From Candidatus Geothermarchaeum rappei (GTDB taxonomy: Archaea; Thermoproteota; Nitrososphaeria; Geothermarchaeales; JDFR-13), in contig MTMB02000001.1 of assembly GCA_002011085.2 (NCBI GenBank), forward strand, positions 817,007-881,006: a stretch of 64,000 nt of DNA, given 5' to 3'. The notes under the pieces were generated by a model. It saw only the letters and a program-made list of their open reading frames with translations, made no database searches and was not told where the DNA came from. Shown one piece after another: positions 1-9,354 of this stretch. A program made the translations under genes and the position numbers. How positions within the stretch are numbered: the first letter of the stretch is position 1; the number at the start of each line of letters is the position of its first letter.

Positions 1-180
1 ACGAGGGATAGGATTAGGAGGCTTGAAGATATCGCCGTCAAGAAGCTATCAATGTATAGAAGAGCAAGGATGGTCGCCGCACTTAGAATGGCGGTTGAGA
101 GCTATAGAAGGGTGTCGGAATATAGCGCAGGGATAGCGGAGATCGCGATAAACCTATCAGTTAATAGACCTAGTGAGTAA
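1..180 (+). CDS. PhoU-like protein, C-terminal fragment (gene starts before the window)
   Basis: Frame 1 is open from the first base to a TAA at 178-180 and gives 59 residues of helical, Arg/Ala-rich sequence. The last 25 residues (SYRRVSEYSAGIAEIAINLS) resemble the final helix of the PhoU domain, where a run of small and acidic residues packs in a three-helix bundle. PhoU-family proteins act with phosphate transporters or as phosphate-responsive regulators. In archaea they are often joined to an N-terminal AbrB-like domain, which would lie outside this window. The family call rests on the tail only, so another helical-bundle protein is possible. Confidence 0.55.
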   Translation, partial: TRDRIRRLEDIAVKKLSMYRRARMVAALRMAVESYRRVSEYSAGIAEIAINLSVNRPSE

Positions 181-199
181 TGTGGGTTTAGAACAACCA

Positions 200-616
200 C
201 TATATGATAGGAGGATATCTTCCCCTTACATCCAAGGCCTTATTGGCTAGAGCATCTGCCCTAACATTAGTGTCCCTGCTGATATACTCATATTTTATGG
301 AAGAGAGTTTCTTAGACAGAGATACTGCCTCCAAATATAATGGCAGTAAATTCCTACTCTTTACTTTATAAATACCTTTCATCTGGTTTACGAGAAGTTG
401 AGAGTCACTCCTCACAATGACCTTGTCTAGCCCTAACACCAAGATATTCTTGAGACCCTCGATAAGCGCCCTGTATTCAGCAACATTATTAGTTGCTACC
501 CCGATATATTCACCCCACATATCTAATACAGCACCATAGTCAGTCTCTATAACAACTCCGATTGCAGCTGGACCTGGGTTTCCTCTCGATGCTCCATCGA
601 TATATAAGATTACCAT
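200..616 (-). CDS. rnhA: Ribonuclease HI (RNase H type 1)
   Basis: Predicted endonuclease that cuts the RNA strand of RNA:DNA hybrids. The 138-residue product is one compact RNase H fold. It begins with the first beta strand carrying D7 in YIDGASRGNPGP, then E47 in NNVAEYRA, D71 in VRSDSQLLV, and an acidic DTNVRADALA motif near residues 115-124, which together supply the metal-binding carboxylates. The length matches short archaeal RNase HI enzymes that lack the basic handle. The frame stays open upstream to 667, but ATG at 616 starts exactly at the first beta strand and is preferred over 631 or 667. The gene is divergent from the thioredoxin-domain gene at 711, with about 95 bp for two promoters. 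Confidence 0.88.
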   Translation of the reverse strand: MVILYIDGASRGNPGPAAIGVVIETDYGAVLDMWGEYIGVATNNVAEYRALIEGLKNILVLGLDKVIVRSDSQLLVNQMKGIYKVKSRNLLPLYLEAVSLSKKLSSIKYEYISRDTNVRADALANKALDVRGRYPPII

Positions 617-710
617 CTTCCTTGTCCCCATTGATAAAGAGATAACTATTTTTACTATACCCAACAAAAATTTATTGAGAGCGGATGGTTAAAAATAGGA
701 AGTGAATACG

Positions 711-2189
711 ATGAACATAGATTTAGATCCCAGTAAAATTAATGTAGTGAACCTTGTTTCTAGATGGTGCCTTGAGTGTAGACAACATCAAGATATGCTA
801 TATAATGACCCTGATATCAAGAATATATTAAATAGAGATTTTAACCTGATATTTGTCGACATTGATGAGCATCCCGATATGTGGGAAAGGTTTAACTTTG
901 GTGGGCTCCCTAGCATAGCCTTTATAGAGGGGAGAGATAAGATAGCCTACGGGTTTAGCGGATATGTGGGCCCCAATGTTTTCATAGAAATTTTACAGGG
1001 AGTTTTGAGAGGCGAGACAGAGAAGATTGAGCTAAACCTGTTATCTGAGGAGGAGCCTAGGAAAACTACCATAAGTAGAGACATTATATACCGTATTATT
1101 AGGAGGCTAGAAGAGAGGTTTGACTGGATCCATGGAGGATTCATCGGAGAATATAAGTCTCCTCCAATTAATGAGATGTTTTTTCTATTAAACAGTTTCT
1201 TAAACACTGGGATTAAGGGCTATGGATCCATGGTATCATATACCTTGGAGAAGATGGCTAAAAGCGAATTATACTCCCCGGAAAACAGGGGTTTTTATAG
1301 ATTAAGCAGGAGGCCTAATTGGGCTGCTCCCGAGAAAGTTATTCTAACGGAGTTAAACGCCGGCTTGGCTACTTTATACTCCGCTGTATATAGGATCCTA
1401 AAGAGCCCGTTATTCAATAAGATTACTATCAGTTTAGAGAAACTCCTAACTAGGAGACTCTTTGATAAGAATAGGAGATTATTCGTTAGAGGAATATATT
1501 GGGATAGTGAGATAGATAGGAGAAAATTCTGGGATGTTAACGCTTATACAGCTTTAAACTTAATTAGGTTATATAAAGTAACAGGATCTAGAAAATGTGT
1601 TAGGCTAGCTATAGAAACACTTGAGAAACTCTCTAGTGATGAGGTTAAACATATAATTGATAATGGAGAGGACGCCTCCTATTTACGTGACTATGCCTAT
1701 TATTTAAGGGGATTGTTAGAGGCTTACTTCGTGACAGGTGAAGAGGGATGGCTAGATATTTGGAGGAATGTTGTTGATGAGATGAATAGCAGATTCAAAT
1801 TCTGTGGCGCTTATGAAGATCTGCCTTTAGATAATAAAAGTTTCCTAAAGACGATAGTGAGGAGGCCATTCGTTGAGAACAATATTATTGCAGAAAGCTT
1901 CCTCCTGTATAACTATATATCTGGTGATATGGAGTTTAGGGACAAGGCGTTTAAGATACTGGAATATTATAGCATTCTACATGAGGAATATGGGTGGAGG
2001 ATTGGAGAATATGCAAATGCTTGCATCATATACTATTATCCTCCTCCGATCATAGAGGTCGAAGGTTATAGGAAGATGCCACCTAAAATGAAGAGGCTAA
2101 TGCTACACAATACGATAGTCAAATGGAGAAGGGGAGAAAACCCGGGGATCCACATGATGATAGATGGTAAGGTTTTCAGGATAAAGTGA
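711..2189 (+). CDS. Thioredoxin-like (DUF255/YyaL-type) protein with alpha/alpha six-hairpin domain
   Basis: The 492-residue product has an N-terminal thioredoxin-like domain of about 110 residues, with the redox-type motif WCLEC (C20, C23) and the cis-proline region GGLPSIAF. A long helical region follows from about residue 140 to the end, with repeated Trp/Tyr-rich helices, as in the YyaL/SSP411 family whose C-terminal part resembles N-acylglucosamine 2-epimerases. The family motif is usually CHWC; here it is CLEC, so the cysteine chemistry may differ. ATG at 711 follows AGGAAGTG by a few bases and is preferred over GTG at 702. Substrate unknown. It could be a thiol-dependent sugar or protein modifying enzyme; the fold call is firmer than any function. 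Confidence 0.7.
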   Translation: MNIDLDPSKINVVNLVSRWCLECRQHQDMLYNDPDIKNILNRDFNLIFVDIDEHPDMWERFNFGGLPSIAFIEGRDKIAYGFSGYVGPNVFIEILQGVLRGETEKIELNLLSEEEPRKTTISRDIIYRIIRRLEERFDWIHGGFIGEYKSPPINEMFFLLNSFLNTGIKGYGSMVSYTLEKMAKSELYSPENRGFYRLSRRPNWAAPEKVILTELNAGLATLYSAVYRILKSPLFNKITISLEKLLTRRLFDKNRRLFVRGIYWDSEIDRRKFWDVNAYTALNLIRLYKVTGSRKCVRLAIETLEKLSSDEVKHIIDNGEDASYLRDYAYYLRGLLEAYFVTGEEGWLDIWRNVVDEMNSRFKFCGAYEDLPLDNKSFLKTIVRRPFVENNIIAESFLLYNYISGDMEFRDKAFKILEYYSILHEEYGWRIGEYANACIIYYYPPPIIEVEGYRKMPPKMKRLMLHNTIVKWRRGENPGIHMMIDGKVFRIK

Positions 2190-2221
2190 ATAAAAAATGG
2201 TGGGGAGGAGGGATAACAAAT

Positions 2222-4210
2222 CTAAATGACTCGTTTCCTTAGGAGAATCGCTATTACAAAGGCTATTAGAGTCATTATCGCTAATGGTCCGATTGGGAAC
2301 TCTGGAATGGCATTTACACTCTCGATTGTCACGGTATGCAACGAATGGGAATATTCTATTAGGATAACCACGTGAGTCGCATTCTCACTGAGGACATTTA
2401 TACCTGCATTACGGTTATCTATTTTTACATCAAATGGTGGAGCTATGAAAGCCTTAGGTACCGTGATCTTCAGGTAGCCAGATGTTCCTGTGGGGCCGCC
2501 TACATTAATAATTATTGTTCCCTTGCCCCCTGCTATTTGGTACATAGCCAATTGAAGGGATGAGTTAGTCTCAAATACGAATGTATATGGAGTCCCTTCA
2601 TACATTGCATTTACCACGTGTTTAAACTCTGGAAGCCTAACAGTCGAAGGTTCTGACACGACCCTGATCGTTACCTCCACTAGGGTAGGTGTAGACAGGG
2701 ATATTGTTCCTAGATCAAAGTTGCTTGTGGGAGTTATTGTCGCAACCGTCTGCTGGTTGTAATAATATTGGCTACCAACTTTAATAGTAACTTGAGAAGC
2801 ATCTACGACGATGCCACCGTATCCAAATGAATATGGAACATATAGTGTGAATACCCCTTCATTTTTCAATGTCAAAGTATATGTTAATGGCATGGGAACA
2901 CCAGTAATGTATATCTCGATAGTCACCTGTACTGGTTCTAGTAAACCACTTCTATTTGGGTCGTCCAACGTACCTGTCAAGACCATTATTTTATGATCAT
3001 AAATCAACTCTATATTATTAGTTCCAGGCATTAATGTGATATCCGCCATATCCATACCCAGCATGAAATCCACTGGCCCATACGTGACGTTATAGGTTCC
3101 TGGTGATAGCCCAGTTGATATCTGAAACTGGCCATTCTGGTCAGTAACAGCGGTTACTGGAAAGCCATTCTTCATAAAGGTAACCATATAGCCCTCAAGC
3201 GGATTTCCATTAGTATCCTTAACAACACCATTAACTACTACTGAGGGGCTCAGGTCGAAGTCTAGTGACACATCTCCATTAACGACTACCCAGGTACTCT
3301 TTAGCTCACATCCCTCGGCCATAACTACTACAGTATAGTTTACATTCATAACTATATTTGTGCCCAAGGAATAGAAGCCATTGTCGTCAGTAACCGCAAT
3401 ATCGAAATAGCCATCTCCATTTATAGAGAATGCTGCTACAACAGCATTGGGAAGAGGGGCCCCATTTTTAGTTACATGACCCGATATGGTGAAACCTTGC
3501 TGAAGCGCTATGTTATACTGATGCATCATGCTGTTGAGAGTCACTTTAGAACTCTTTCCAGCAATACCCAGAGTGTAATCCGTCGAGATGAACCCTCCGT
3601 AAATCCCAGTTAAATTTATGGGAGAGCCTAAGACATTAACCATATTCATGAACTTCTTGTAGGTTTCAGCAAACTCCATAACCTTGTGCGAAGCCTCCAT
3701 AGAAGACATTGGGGAGACCGACATATCCAGCTGAGCGCCGACGCTTACATCGGCTGGAACAGCATAGTTACCTTGGGAATCTGTGATACATGTGTCTCCA
3801 GCCATTATATATGCGCCGGCGACAGGCTGATTAGCATATGTCACTTTACCGTAGATGAAAGGCGCGTTATCCAGCTGGAGCTCTACATCTGTTGTGGTGC
3901 TGAAGTCTACATTAAATTGTTTTGATATATGCCCGTATGCCGTTACATATACCTGATGAGGTTCTTCTTTAACCAGTGCTGTTGCCATCCCATATCCATC
4001 TGTAGAGAGGTGTAAATTTCCACCAGACGCAGCGGACAAGGTTATAAAAGCGTTTGCAACGCCTGTAGTAGTCTGCGCCGAGGCATATGGCGGGGAGATG
4101 TACACTGGTAATAGGAAAAACAATATCACGACTACGGCCAATAAAACCCTCTTAACAGCCAAAACACACACCCCCATCATAACAAAGTTATATTCATCCA
4201 GCAATTTCAT
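2222..4210 (-). CDS. Secreted, membrane-anchored protein with carboxypeptidase-regulatory-like beta-sandwich repeats
   Basis: The 662-residue product starts with a signal peptide (hydrophobic stretch about residues 18-40, ending ASAQ). Beta-sandwich repeats of the carboxypeptidase regulatory/CNA-B type follow, seen as recurring units such as VxGxVTxNGxPLPNAVVAAF, VxDTNGNPLEGYMVTF and TDxNGxFxI. The C-terminus has EFPIGPL, a transmembrane helix and a basic RKR tail, the typical archaeal surface-anchor arrangement (a PEF-like C-terminal signal). No catalytic domain is visible, so it is probably an adhesive or structural cell-surface protein. It is a single-gene unit: the convergent thioredoxin gene ends 32 bp from its stop, and a TATA-like AT-rich stretch lies upstream. 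In-frame ATGs 10 and 11 codons further in are possible starts. Confidence 0.7.
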   Translation of the reverse strand: MKLLDEYNFVMMGVCVLAVKRVLLAVVVILFFLLPVYISPPYASAQTTTGVANAFITLSAASGGNLHLSTDGYGMATALVKEEPHQVYVTAYGHISKQFNVDFSTTTDVELQLDNAPFIYGKVTYANQPVAGAYIMAGDTCITDSQGNYAVPADVSVGAQLDMSVSPMSSMEASHKVMEFAETYKKFMNMVNVLGSPINLTGIYGGFISTDYTLGIAGKSSKVTLNSMMHQYNIALQQGFTISGHVTKNGAPLPNAVVAAFSINGDGYFDIAVTDDNGFYSLGTNIVMNVNYTVVVMAEGCELKSTWVVVNGDVSLDFDLSPSVVVNGVVKDTNGNPLEGYMVTFMKNGFPVTAVTDQNGQFQISTGLSPGTYNVTYGPVDFMLGMDMADITLMPGTNNIELIYDHKIMVLTGTLDDPNRSGLLEPVQVTIEIYITGVPMPLTYTLTLKNEGVFTLYVPYSFGYGGIVVDASQVTIKVGSQYYYNQQTVATITPTSNFDLGTISLSTPTLVEVTIRVVSEPSTVRLPEFKHVVNAMYEGTPYTFVFETNSSLQLAMYQIAGGKGTIIINVGGPTGTSGYLKITVPKAFIAPPFDVKIDNRNAGINVLSENATHVVILIEYSHSLHTVTIESVNAIPEFPIGPLAIMTLIAFVIAILLRKRVI

Positions 4211-4276
4211 ATTGTTAATGAGGTATATAAATAATATTGGTTCAATGGAAATATAAAAACAAGGAATATGGCTTAC

Positions 4277-5428
4277 CTAAAGGTATTCGATCCTCCAAGA
4301 AATCTCAATCCCTCTTTTTAAGAGTTCATCGAAGAAATCATCTGGGTCATAAGCTGCCTCAGGGGGGATCACACCCGGTCCATTACATTTACTCCTCATG
4401 ATAAACTGCATACCAATTGAGAGAGGAATCCCGATGTTTTTAAAGTATGCTCGTCTACCGCCCCACTCATTTGGATGTGGATGCCTGTTCCTCAGTCTTA
4501 CCCTTGCCTTTTTACCATTCTTAGTTCCATATACGTCAACGACCAACCCGTATCCCCATATAGCGGTTTTATCAGCATTAGGATTATTCAACATAAATCG
4601 GTATATGAAATCCATCGGCTTAACAAGAACCCCACCAAAATCAACCGGCTTATTTTCATAGAAGCCATAATATAATAACGTCTTCAGGAGGTCCATAGTC
4701 TCGTCGGGCCAAGTTCCCCTAACATATACCCTACGGACTGGTTTCCCTACATATTGGGGAAGGGTATATGTCTCACTATGAGGAACGAATACGGTTAGCC
4801 TCTTTCCTATCAGATCAAAAAACTCCACTTCCTTATTACCTACAAAAGGAGGCACTTGCTTAATCTCACCATCCTCATAGACCACCCGCTCCTTTAGATC
4901 AGGGTCAAACTCCCATATTGTGACATGGAGTAGACCCGGGCTAGGGGCAGTACTCCTGAAGGCCGCCCAGAAAATTTCGATGGTATCTACCGTTTCCAGC
5001 AAGTCGACACCCTTTTTAGCCATTAAATTCGTCGTTCCAGGTGTTGCACCTATACCTGGAACGAAAGTGATTCCCTTATCCCTTGCATCTTTATCCAAAC
5101 TAAACTGATCCTCATCTGTCGCTACATCGACGCCACTCAGACCCAGTTCAACAGCATACTTGGTCACGATGTAATCATATTTAAAAGGTAATGCATTGAT
5201 AACGTACTCGAACTCCTTTAATAGGGAAACCAGCTGCTCCTCATCATTTACATCTATCTTTACAGCGGACACCCGAGGATCCTTTATCTCAGACATTATT
5301 TCCCGTGCCTTTTTAATATTATAGTCCGCAATAACGATTTCCTCGGCATCACTCGTCGAGATAAAGTCGATCACAGCCTCAATCCCTACTGCCCCTACTC
5401 CACCCAAGATAACAACTTTCTTACTCAT
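4277..5428 (-). CDS. Saccharopine dehydrogenase-like NAD(P)-dependent oxidoreductase
   Basis: The 383-residue product opens with a Rossmann motif (VVILGGVGAVG) and then has the saccharopine dehydrogenase pattern: IVIADYN for the second strand, VINALPFKY, and GLSGVDVATD. The C-terminal half has the family's beta-sheet domain, ending in PPEAAYDPDDFF. Family members act in lysine metabolism (saccharopine or alpha-aminoadipate branches) or as carboxynorspermidine dehydrogenases. No lysine-pathway gene lies nearby, so the substrate is open. The chosen ATG at 5428 has GGTG about eight bases upstream; the upstream in-frame ATG at 5449 lacks such a box. The gene stands alone, with about 200 bp of AT-rich DNA before it. 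Confidence 0.78.
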   Translation of the reverse strand: MSKKVVILGGVGAVGIEAVIDFISTSDAEEIVIADYNIKKAREIMSEIKDPRVSAVKIDVNDEEQLVSLLKEFEYVINALPFKYDYIVTKYAVELGLSGVDVATDEDQFSLDKDARDKGITFVPGIGATPGTTNLMAKKGVDLLETVDTIEIFWAAFRSTAPSPGLLHVTIWEFDPDLKERVVYEDGEIKQVPPFVGNKEVEFFDLIGKRLTVFVPHSETYTLPQYVGKPVRRVYVRGTWPDETMDLLKTLLYYGFYENKPVDFGGVLVKPMDFIYRFMLNNPNADKTAIWGYGLVVDVYGTKNGKKARVRLRNRHPHPNEWGGRRAYFKNIGIPLSIGMQFIMRSKCNGPGVIPPEAAYDPDDFFDELLKRGIEISWRIEYL

Positions 5429-5624
5429 GCTATACACCAAAACATGCAATTAGACACACAGATATATAACTGGATTGGGATTAATACCAAATAAAATTTG
5501 ATATTAAGATCCATATTTTCAAATTAGTACATAACTAGTTATGAAATATTAAAACATGTTCCATAGGATATGATTTAATTTAGAAAAAATTATGTTTGTT
5601 TAATGACATAACCATATATGTATG

Positions 5625-5632
5625 TTTATATA
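5625..5632 (+). promoter_or_regulatory. TATA box for the leaderless gene at 5653
   Basis: TTTATATA is centred about 25 bp before ATG 5653, the usual archaeal distance from TATA to transcription start. This implies a transcript that begins at or next to the start codon, and no Shine-Dalgarno sequence is visible there. It supports 5653 over the longer reading from 5596. Confidence 0.5.
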
Positions 5633-5652
5633 GGATTTGGAACTCTATTGTA

Positions 5653-5985
5653 ATGAAAATGAAGCTAGGAAATGGGCATCTTCCATTGGGTAAAGAGATA
5701 AAGAAGATGAAGGAAAACTGGCAGATCTGGATTGAGAAGATTAGATTTGCCGCTGAACAAGTCCTTCCACACTCTAGCCTTAATTTCAATAAAACAGATG
5801 AGGATGGAGAGATTATTATAAGGGTTGTTATTGAAGTAGATACACTACCCAGGGACCGGTTTATGATAAACAACATAGTTAACGAGATACTTCGTAGGGC
5901 GGAGCTACCAATTTATAATCCTTTCCATATAATTCTCAGATCTGTCGACGGGGAAAATGAGATAGAAATTTCAAAGCCTAGATAA
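5653..5985 (+). CDS. Small conserved-looking protein of unknown function
   Basis: The product is 110 residues and not recognised. It has a basic N-terminus, an amphipathic helix (EIKKMKENWQIWIEKIRFAAEQ), then an alternating beta-alpha-beta pattern (GEIIIRVVIEVDTL, a helix with INNIVNEILRRAEL, and FHIILRSV). It looks like a small alpha/beta domain and has no cysteines or membrane segment. The start was chosen from the TATA position and the absence of protein-like sequence upstream. It is convergent with the DUF2258-like gene, ending 44 bp before that gene's stop. The two short proteins might share a nucleic-acid-related role, but that is only a guess from size and charge. Confidence 0.6.
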   Translation: MKMKLGNGHLPLGKEIKKMKENWQIWIEKIRFAAEQVLPHSSLNFNKTDEDGEIIIRVVIEVDTLPRDRFMINNIVNEILRRAELPIYNPFHIILRSVDGENEIEISKPR

Positions 5986-6029
5986 AGAAAGATAGTGGTA
6001 TAGAATCATGAATGATTGATTGATATTAT

Positions 6030-6365
6030 CTATGCAGAAGGCTGATTCCTACTTAATAGACTGGATATCTCTTCCTCAGCCACTTTCCTAAAGGCCTCTA
6101 TTTTAAGACTTTCATAGTTCCACTGTATACTGCCATCCTCAATGTCATAGTCTATTCTAATTCTGACGACATCGCCTTTATCCATCTTCAATCTGTTCAC
6201 TAGTATCTCAAATAGGCGCTGGTTTATCTCTGCAGCCGCCCTTGCAATCTCTTTTGGATCCATCTCTTTATTCCTAAGTTTATCCGAGAGCTGTGCAAAT
6301 AAAGTTCTTCTCAATTTGTCGGCATACGCCCCCACGATAATATATCCAGTACTTAGTGTCGCCAT
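6030..6365 (-). CDS. DUF2258-like small archaeal protein
   Basis: The 111-residue product begins LSTGYIIVGAYADKLRRTLFAQLSD, which I recall as the opening of the crenarchaeal DUF2258 family, and continues with helices and a two-stranded GDVVRIRIDYDIEDGSIQW segment. The function of the family is unknown to me; the charge pattern and the paired strands would fit nucleic-acid or protein binding. It is a single gene with its own upstream region, and the frame starts cleanly at ATG 6365. The family name is from memory and uncertain; the coding call is firm. Confidence 0.65.
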   Translation of the reverse strand: MATLSTGYIIVGAYADKLRRTLFAQLSDKLRNKEMDPKEIARAAAEINQRLFEILVNRLKMDKGDVVRIRIDYDIEDGSIQWNYESLKIEAFRKVAEEEISSLLSRNQPSA

Positions 6366-6480
6366 AATCTCACCTGTGAAGTTTCTACTCTATCATCAAT
6401 AATATAAATAAAATATTATAATACCAATAATAACCTATATCATAAAACAGTATTGCATAATTCTAACAGTGGAGAACTCT

Positions 6481-7497
6481 CTATGGCCTGAGGAATACCC
6501 TGCCTCTTGCACGCTTCTGCCTGAGAATCTCATGTGCCTTCTCCACATCCCAGAGGGACATTTCCATACCTATAGCTTTTACAAGTCCTTTATTCCCCAT
6601 TTCCAGCGCTTTCCTCAGCGATTTTTTCGTGCTTGATATAACTCCATGGATAAGGTTTTCCCTTAAAATTATTAATCCCAATGGTAGTGAAGCAGGTTTT
6701 ACATTAACATTCCCAATTACGGCCATCCTTCCACCCCATTTTAGACTCCTTAGGCTCGAATGAAAAGTGGGCTCGCCAACTGCCTCCACGACTATGTCTA
6801 CTGGCCCAACCGTCTTCTTGACTTCTTTGCTGAAATCACCTCTAGATACGATAATATGGTCTGGGTTCAATTGTCTTATGAAATCCACTTTATCTTCGCT
6901 AGAAGTTACTGCCACGACCTCAGTTCCATAAGCCTTCGCAACCTGAATAGCGTGTATCCCCACTCCTCCGCCAGCTCCAGTTACCAAGACCTTCATCCCC
7001 TCGTCAATATCACCTAATTCATCCAGCGCGTGGATAACCATCCCGATAACACATGATGATATGGCTGCATAATTCCAATCCACCTCAGGATCCATCTTAA
7101 CTATTGAATTCTTGTGCACAAGAACATGGTCAGAGTAGGATCCATTTAGTACTTCCCCATACCATCTCCTATTTTTACACAAGTTTTCTCTCCCACTACT
7201 ACAGTATTCACATTCGCCACATGAAATATAGGGAAGAGCGACTACCTTATCATTTATATCTACCTCATCAACCTTACAACCTTTATCCACTACGATGCCT
7301 GCAATCTCATGGCCAAGGACAATAGGGAGGGTGACGCGTGGAAAGAAGCCCTCTACTGTCAATATGTCCCGGTAGCAGACCCCAGTCCGCATTATTTTCA
7401 CTAGAACCCACTCATCCCCTGGCTCTGGTTCAGGGACCTCTTTAATAGTCAACGGACCTCCGATTTTCTCCAAGAATACAGATTTCAACGGAATCAC
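6481..7497 (-). CDS. Zinc-dependent MDR-family alcohol dehydrogenase / acryloyl-CoA reductase-like enzyme
   Basis: The 338-residue product is a medium-chain dehydrogenase. The N-terminal GroES-like domain has catalytic-zinc residues C41 (GVCYRD) and H63-E64 (GHE) and the structural-zinc cluster C93, C96, C99 and C107. The Rossmann domain has GAGGGVG near residue 172. Zinc alcohol dehydrogenases and the archaeal acryloyl-CoA reductases share this layout, and the window's propionate-related genes make the second option worth keeping. The start is GTG at 7497 (second codon ATT), with no clear ribosome binding site, so a leaderless message is possible. The gene lies just upstream of the broken antiporter on the opposite side of a 42 bp gap. 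Substrate not decided. Confidence 0.82.
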   Translation of the reverse strand: MIPLKSVFLEKIGGPLTIKEVPEPEPGDEWVLVKIMRTGVCYRDILTVEGFFPRVTLPIVLGHEIAGIVVDKGCKVDEVDINDKVVALPYISCGECEYCSSGRENLCKNRRWYGEVLNGSYSDHVLVHKNSIVKMDPEVDWNYAAISSCVIGMVIHALDELGDIDEGMKVLVTGAGGGVGIHAIQVAKAYGTEVVAVTSSEDKVDFIRQLNPDHIIVSRGDFSKEVKKTVGPVDIVVEAVGEPTFHSSLRSLKWGGRMAVIGNVNVKPASLPLGLIILRENLIHGVISSTKKSLRKALEMGNKGLVKAIGMEMSLWDVEKAHEILRQKRARGRVFLRP

Positions 7498-7539
7498 CTA
7501 ATTATTATCATTATTCCAGATTAGATTTAAAGGATACTA

Positions 7540-9169
7540 CTATTCTTCCTCAACTGTTTTTATCCTCACATTTTTTACGATAAAATATGATAACTCTAAT
7601 AATGCCGCACTTAGCAATATCGAGAGGACTAGTGTAACGGGGTTGAATATCTTGAGATACCCTTTTGAATACATTTCTTTAAGAGAGACAATTGCTGGAG
7701 ACATGACTATATAGAAAAGTACCAGCCGGAAGATGAACATCAGTATGGACCTGCCACTTAGTTCTTGAGGTATCTTGACCCTGATATTCTTGAAAATAAT
7801 ATATAATGAGACCATTATCGTGCTTATCATCCCGATATAGATTAAATTCGATGCCAGATATGTCGGTGCTATGTAAACAGCACCTGATAAAGCATAGATT
7901 AATCCCGTCAAAACCACTACTTGATAAAGGCCCTGCATGAAAGATTTATCTGACTTCAATGAATCAGTTAGGCTTCTTATCTCACTACTCACATCATCAG
8001 CCATTTCTAGAAACCTGTCTGGAGCCCATTTATATACTAGAACCTTATAGCGGTCTATATTTTTCGCTATATGAGACACTAGGGTAAGATTAAATGCATA
8101 TGCAAACATGGCGGTCATTACAAGCCAAAGCGGAATGAAATCCTCTAGCGCCAAGGTAGATAACACGATCAAACCAAATTCACCGGAATTAGCCAATGTT
8201 AACGCTAATGTTACAGAGTAATCTACTCTTAATCCTCCGAAGATAGTGGATACGGATAATATTATAAATCGGGTGACATACGCTACCAAGGCTAGGATAA
8301 GCCCGTATACGGCTGTAAGGATAAACTCTGTTAATGAAAATGAGATATGTATCTGGAATGGAAGAGAAACTACAAATCCCATTAAAGCTAAGTACATGTA
8401 GGAGCTCATTCTCTGCGCCGTCGCGTGATCATAACCAGGGTATGCTAGAGAAACAGCACCTAGGAATACTACCAGAACCTCAGGGATGTTATAGAGCTCA
8501 CTTATTAATGTTAGGGATAAGGATATAAAGGAGGGTTAAGAGGACTTTCGCCTCCATATTCTCCACGGTATTGACCAGCTTACCGAAGGGTTTAGCTAGA
8601 AAGAATAGTCCCGCGATGAGCATTCCCCCCAGTGCAATGAATTGATACATGGATAAGGTTGATAAGCCCTCGAATCCTCTAGTAAAGAAACCTAGTGCAA
8701 GGAGGAGAACCGCCATGGTGTCTTCCAACACGGAGATCGCTATGCCATAACTCTTTATTACAGGGTTCTTAGAGGAGACCAGCGCAAACGCTTCATTTGA
8801 TGCTACTGTAGCTGCTATAAGAACATATGCATATGAAGGTTCCATTACTAGACTTACAAAGTAATATAGGCTTAGCAGAAAAAGGAACTCAAATCCCACC
8901 ACAAGTAATATATGCTCTTTTTCCTGCCTCAAAAAATCTTTGTCTATCTCTATCCCAGCAATAAATACAATTAATACTGCAGCTAATACAGAGAAGTCGA
9001 TGAGAGGTTGGATATAGCTCTAGCCCCAGGCCATTTGCAATTAGGGCACCTAACATTAGCCCAGGCATAATCACTACAAACTTTTTCTAGCATATATCAA
9101 TCCGAAACCAGCTATTATAGTCAATGCTATTAGTTGTTCAAAGTGCTCAATAATAAGGCTTGTAGCCAC
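7540..9169 (-). pseudogene. Kef-type (CPA2) cation/proton antiporter, broken by three frameshifts
   Basis: Read from GTG 9169 (preceded by GGTGAT), the frame encodes a first transmembrane helix, TSLIIEHFEQLIAL, and stops at TAG 9074-9076. The next part (IMPGLMLGALIANGLGLEL) is in another frame, with the break near 9077-9080. A second break near 9008-9010 restores VLIVFIAGIEID. A third, near 8519-8522, joins LLTLLYI to LISELYN and the last 290 residues. The pieces together make one continuous Na+/H+ exchanger-like membrane protein of about 540 residues with 12 or more helices. No segment alone could be a working carrier. The breaks are not in long homopolymers, which favours real decay, but sequencing error is not excluded. 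Confidence 0.8.
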
Positions 9170-9354
9170 GGTATAATCACCTTTTACAGTCCCTATGAGA
9201 GGGAGTCATCTTAATATTAATGATTTACTATATTAAAAACAGGCTAAATCATTATTAGCTAGATTATTGTAATTATATGTTTAATTCATGGATGTATTAT
9301 TTTTTTATACCTCTATAAAAATACATTGGTTAAGAGAATGGGGGAATAATTAAA

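Noticed and set aside
8498-9080. Programmed frameshifting in the antiporter gene
   Set aside because: Three separate shifts of different sign without slippery sequences or a downstream structure are not compatible with known programmed events.
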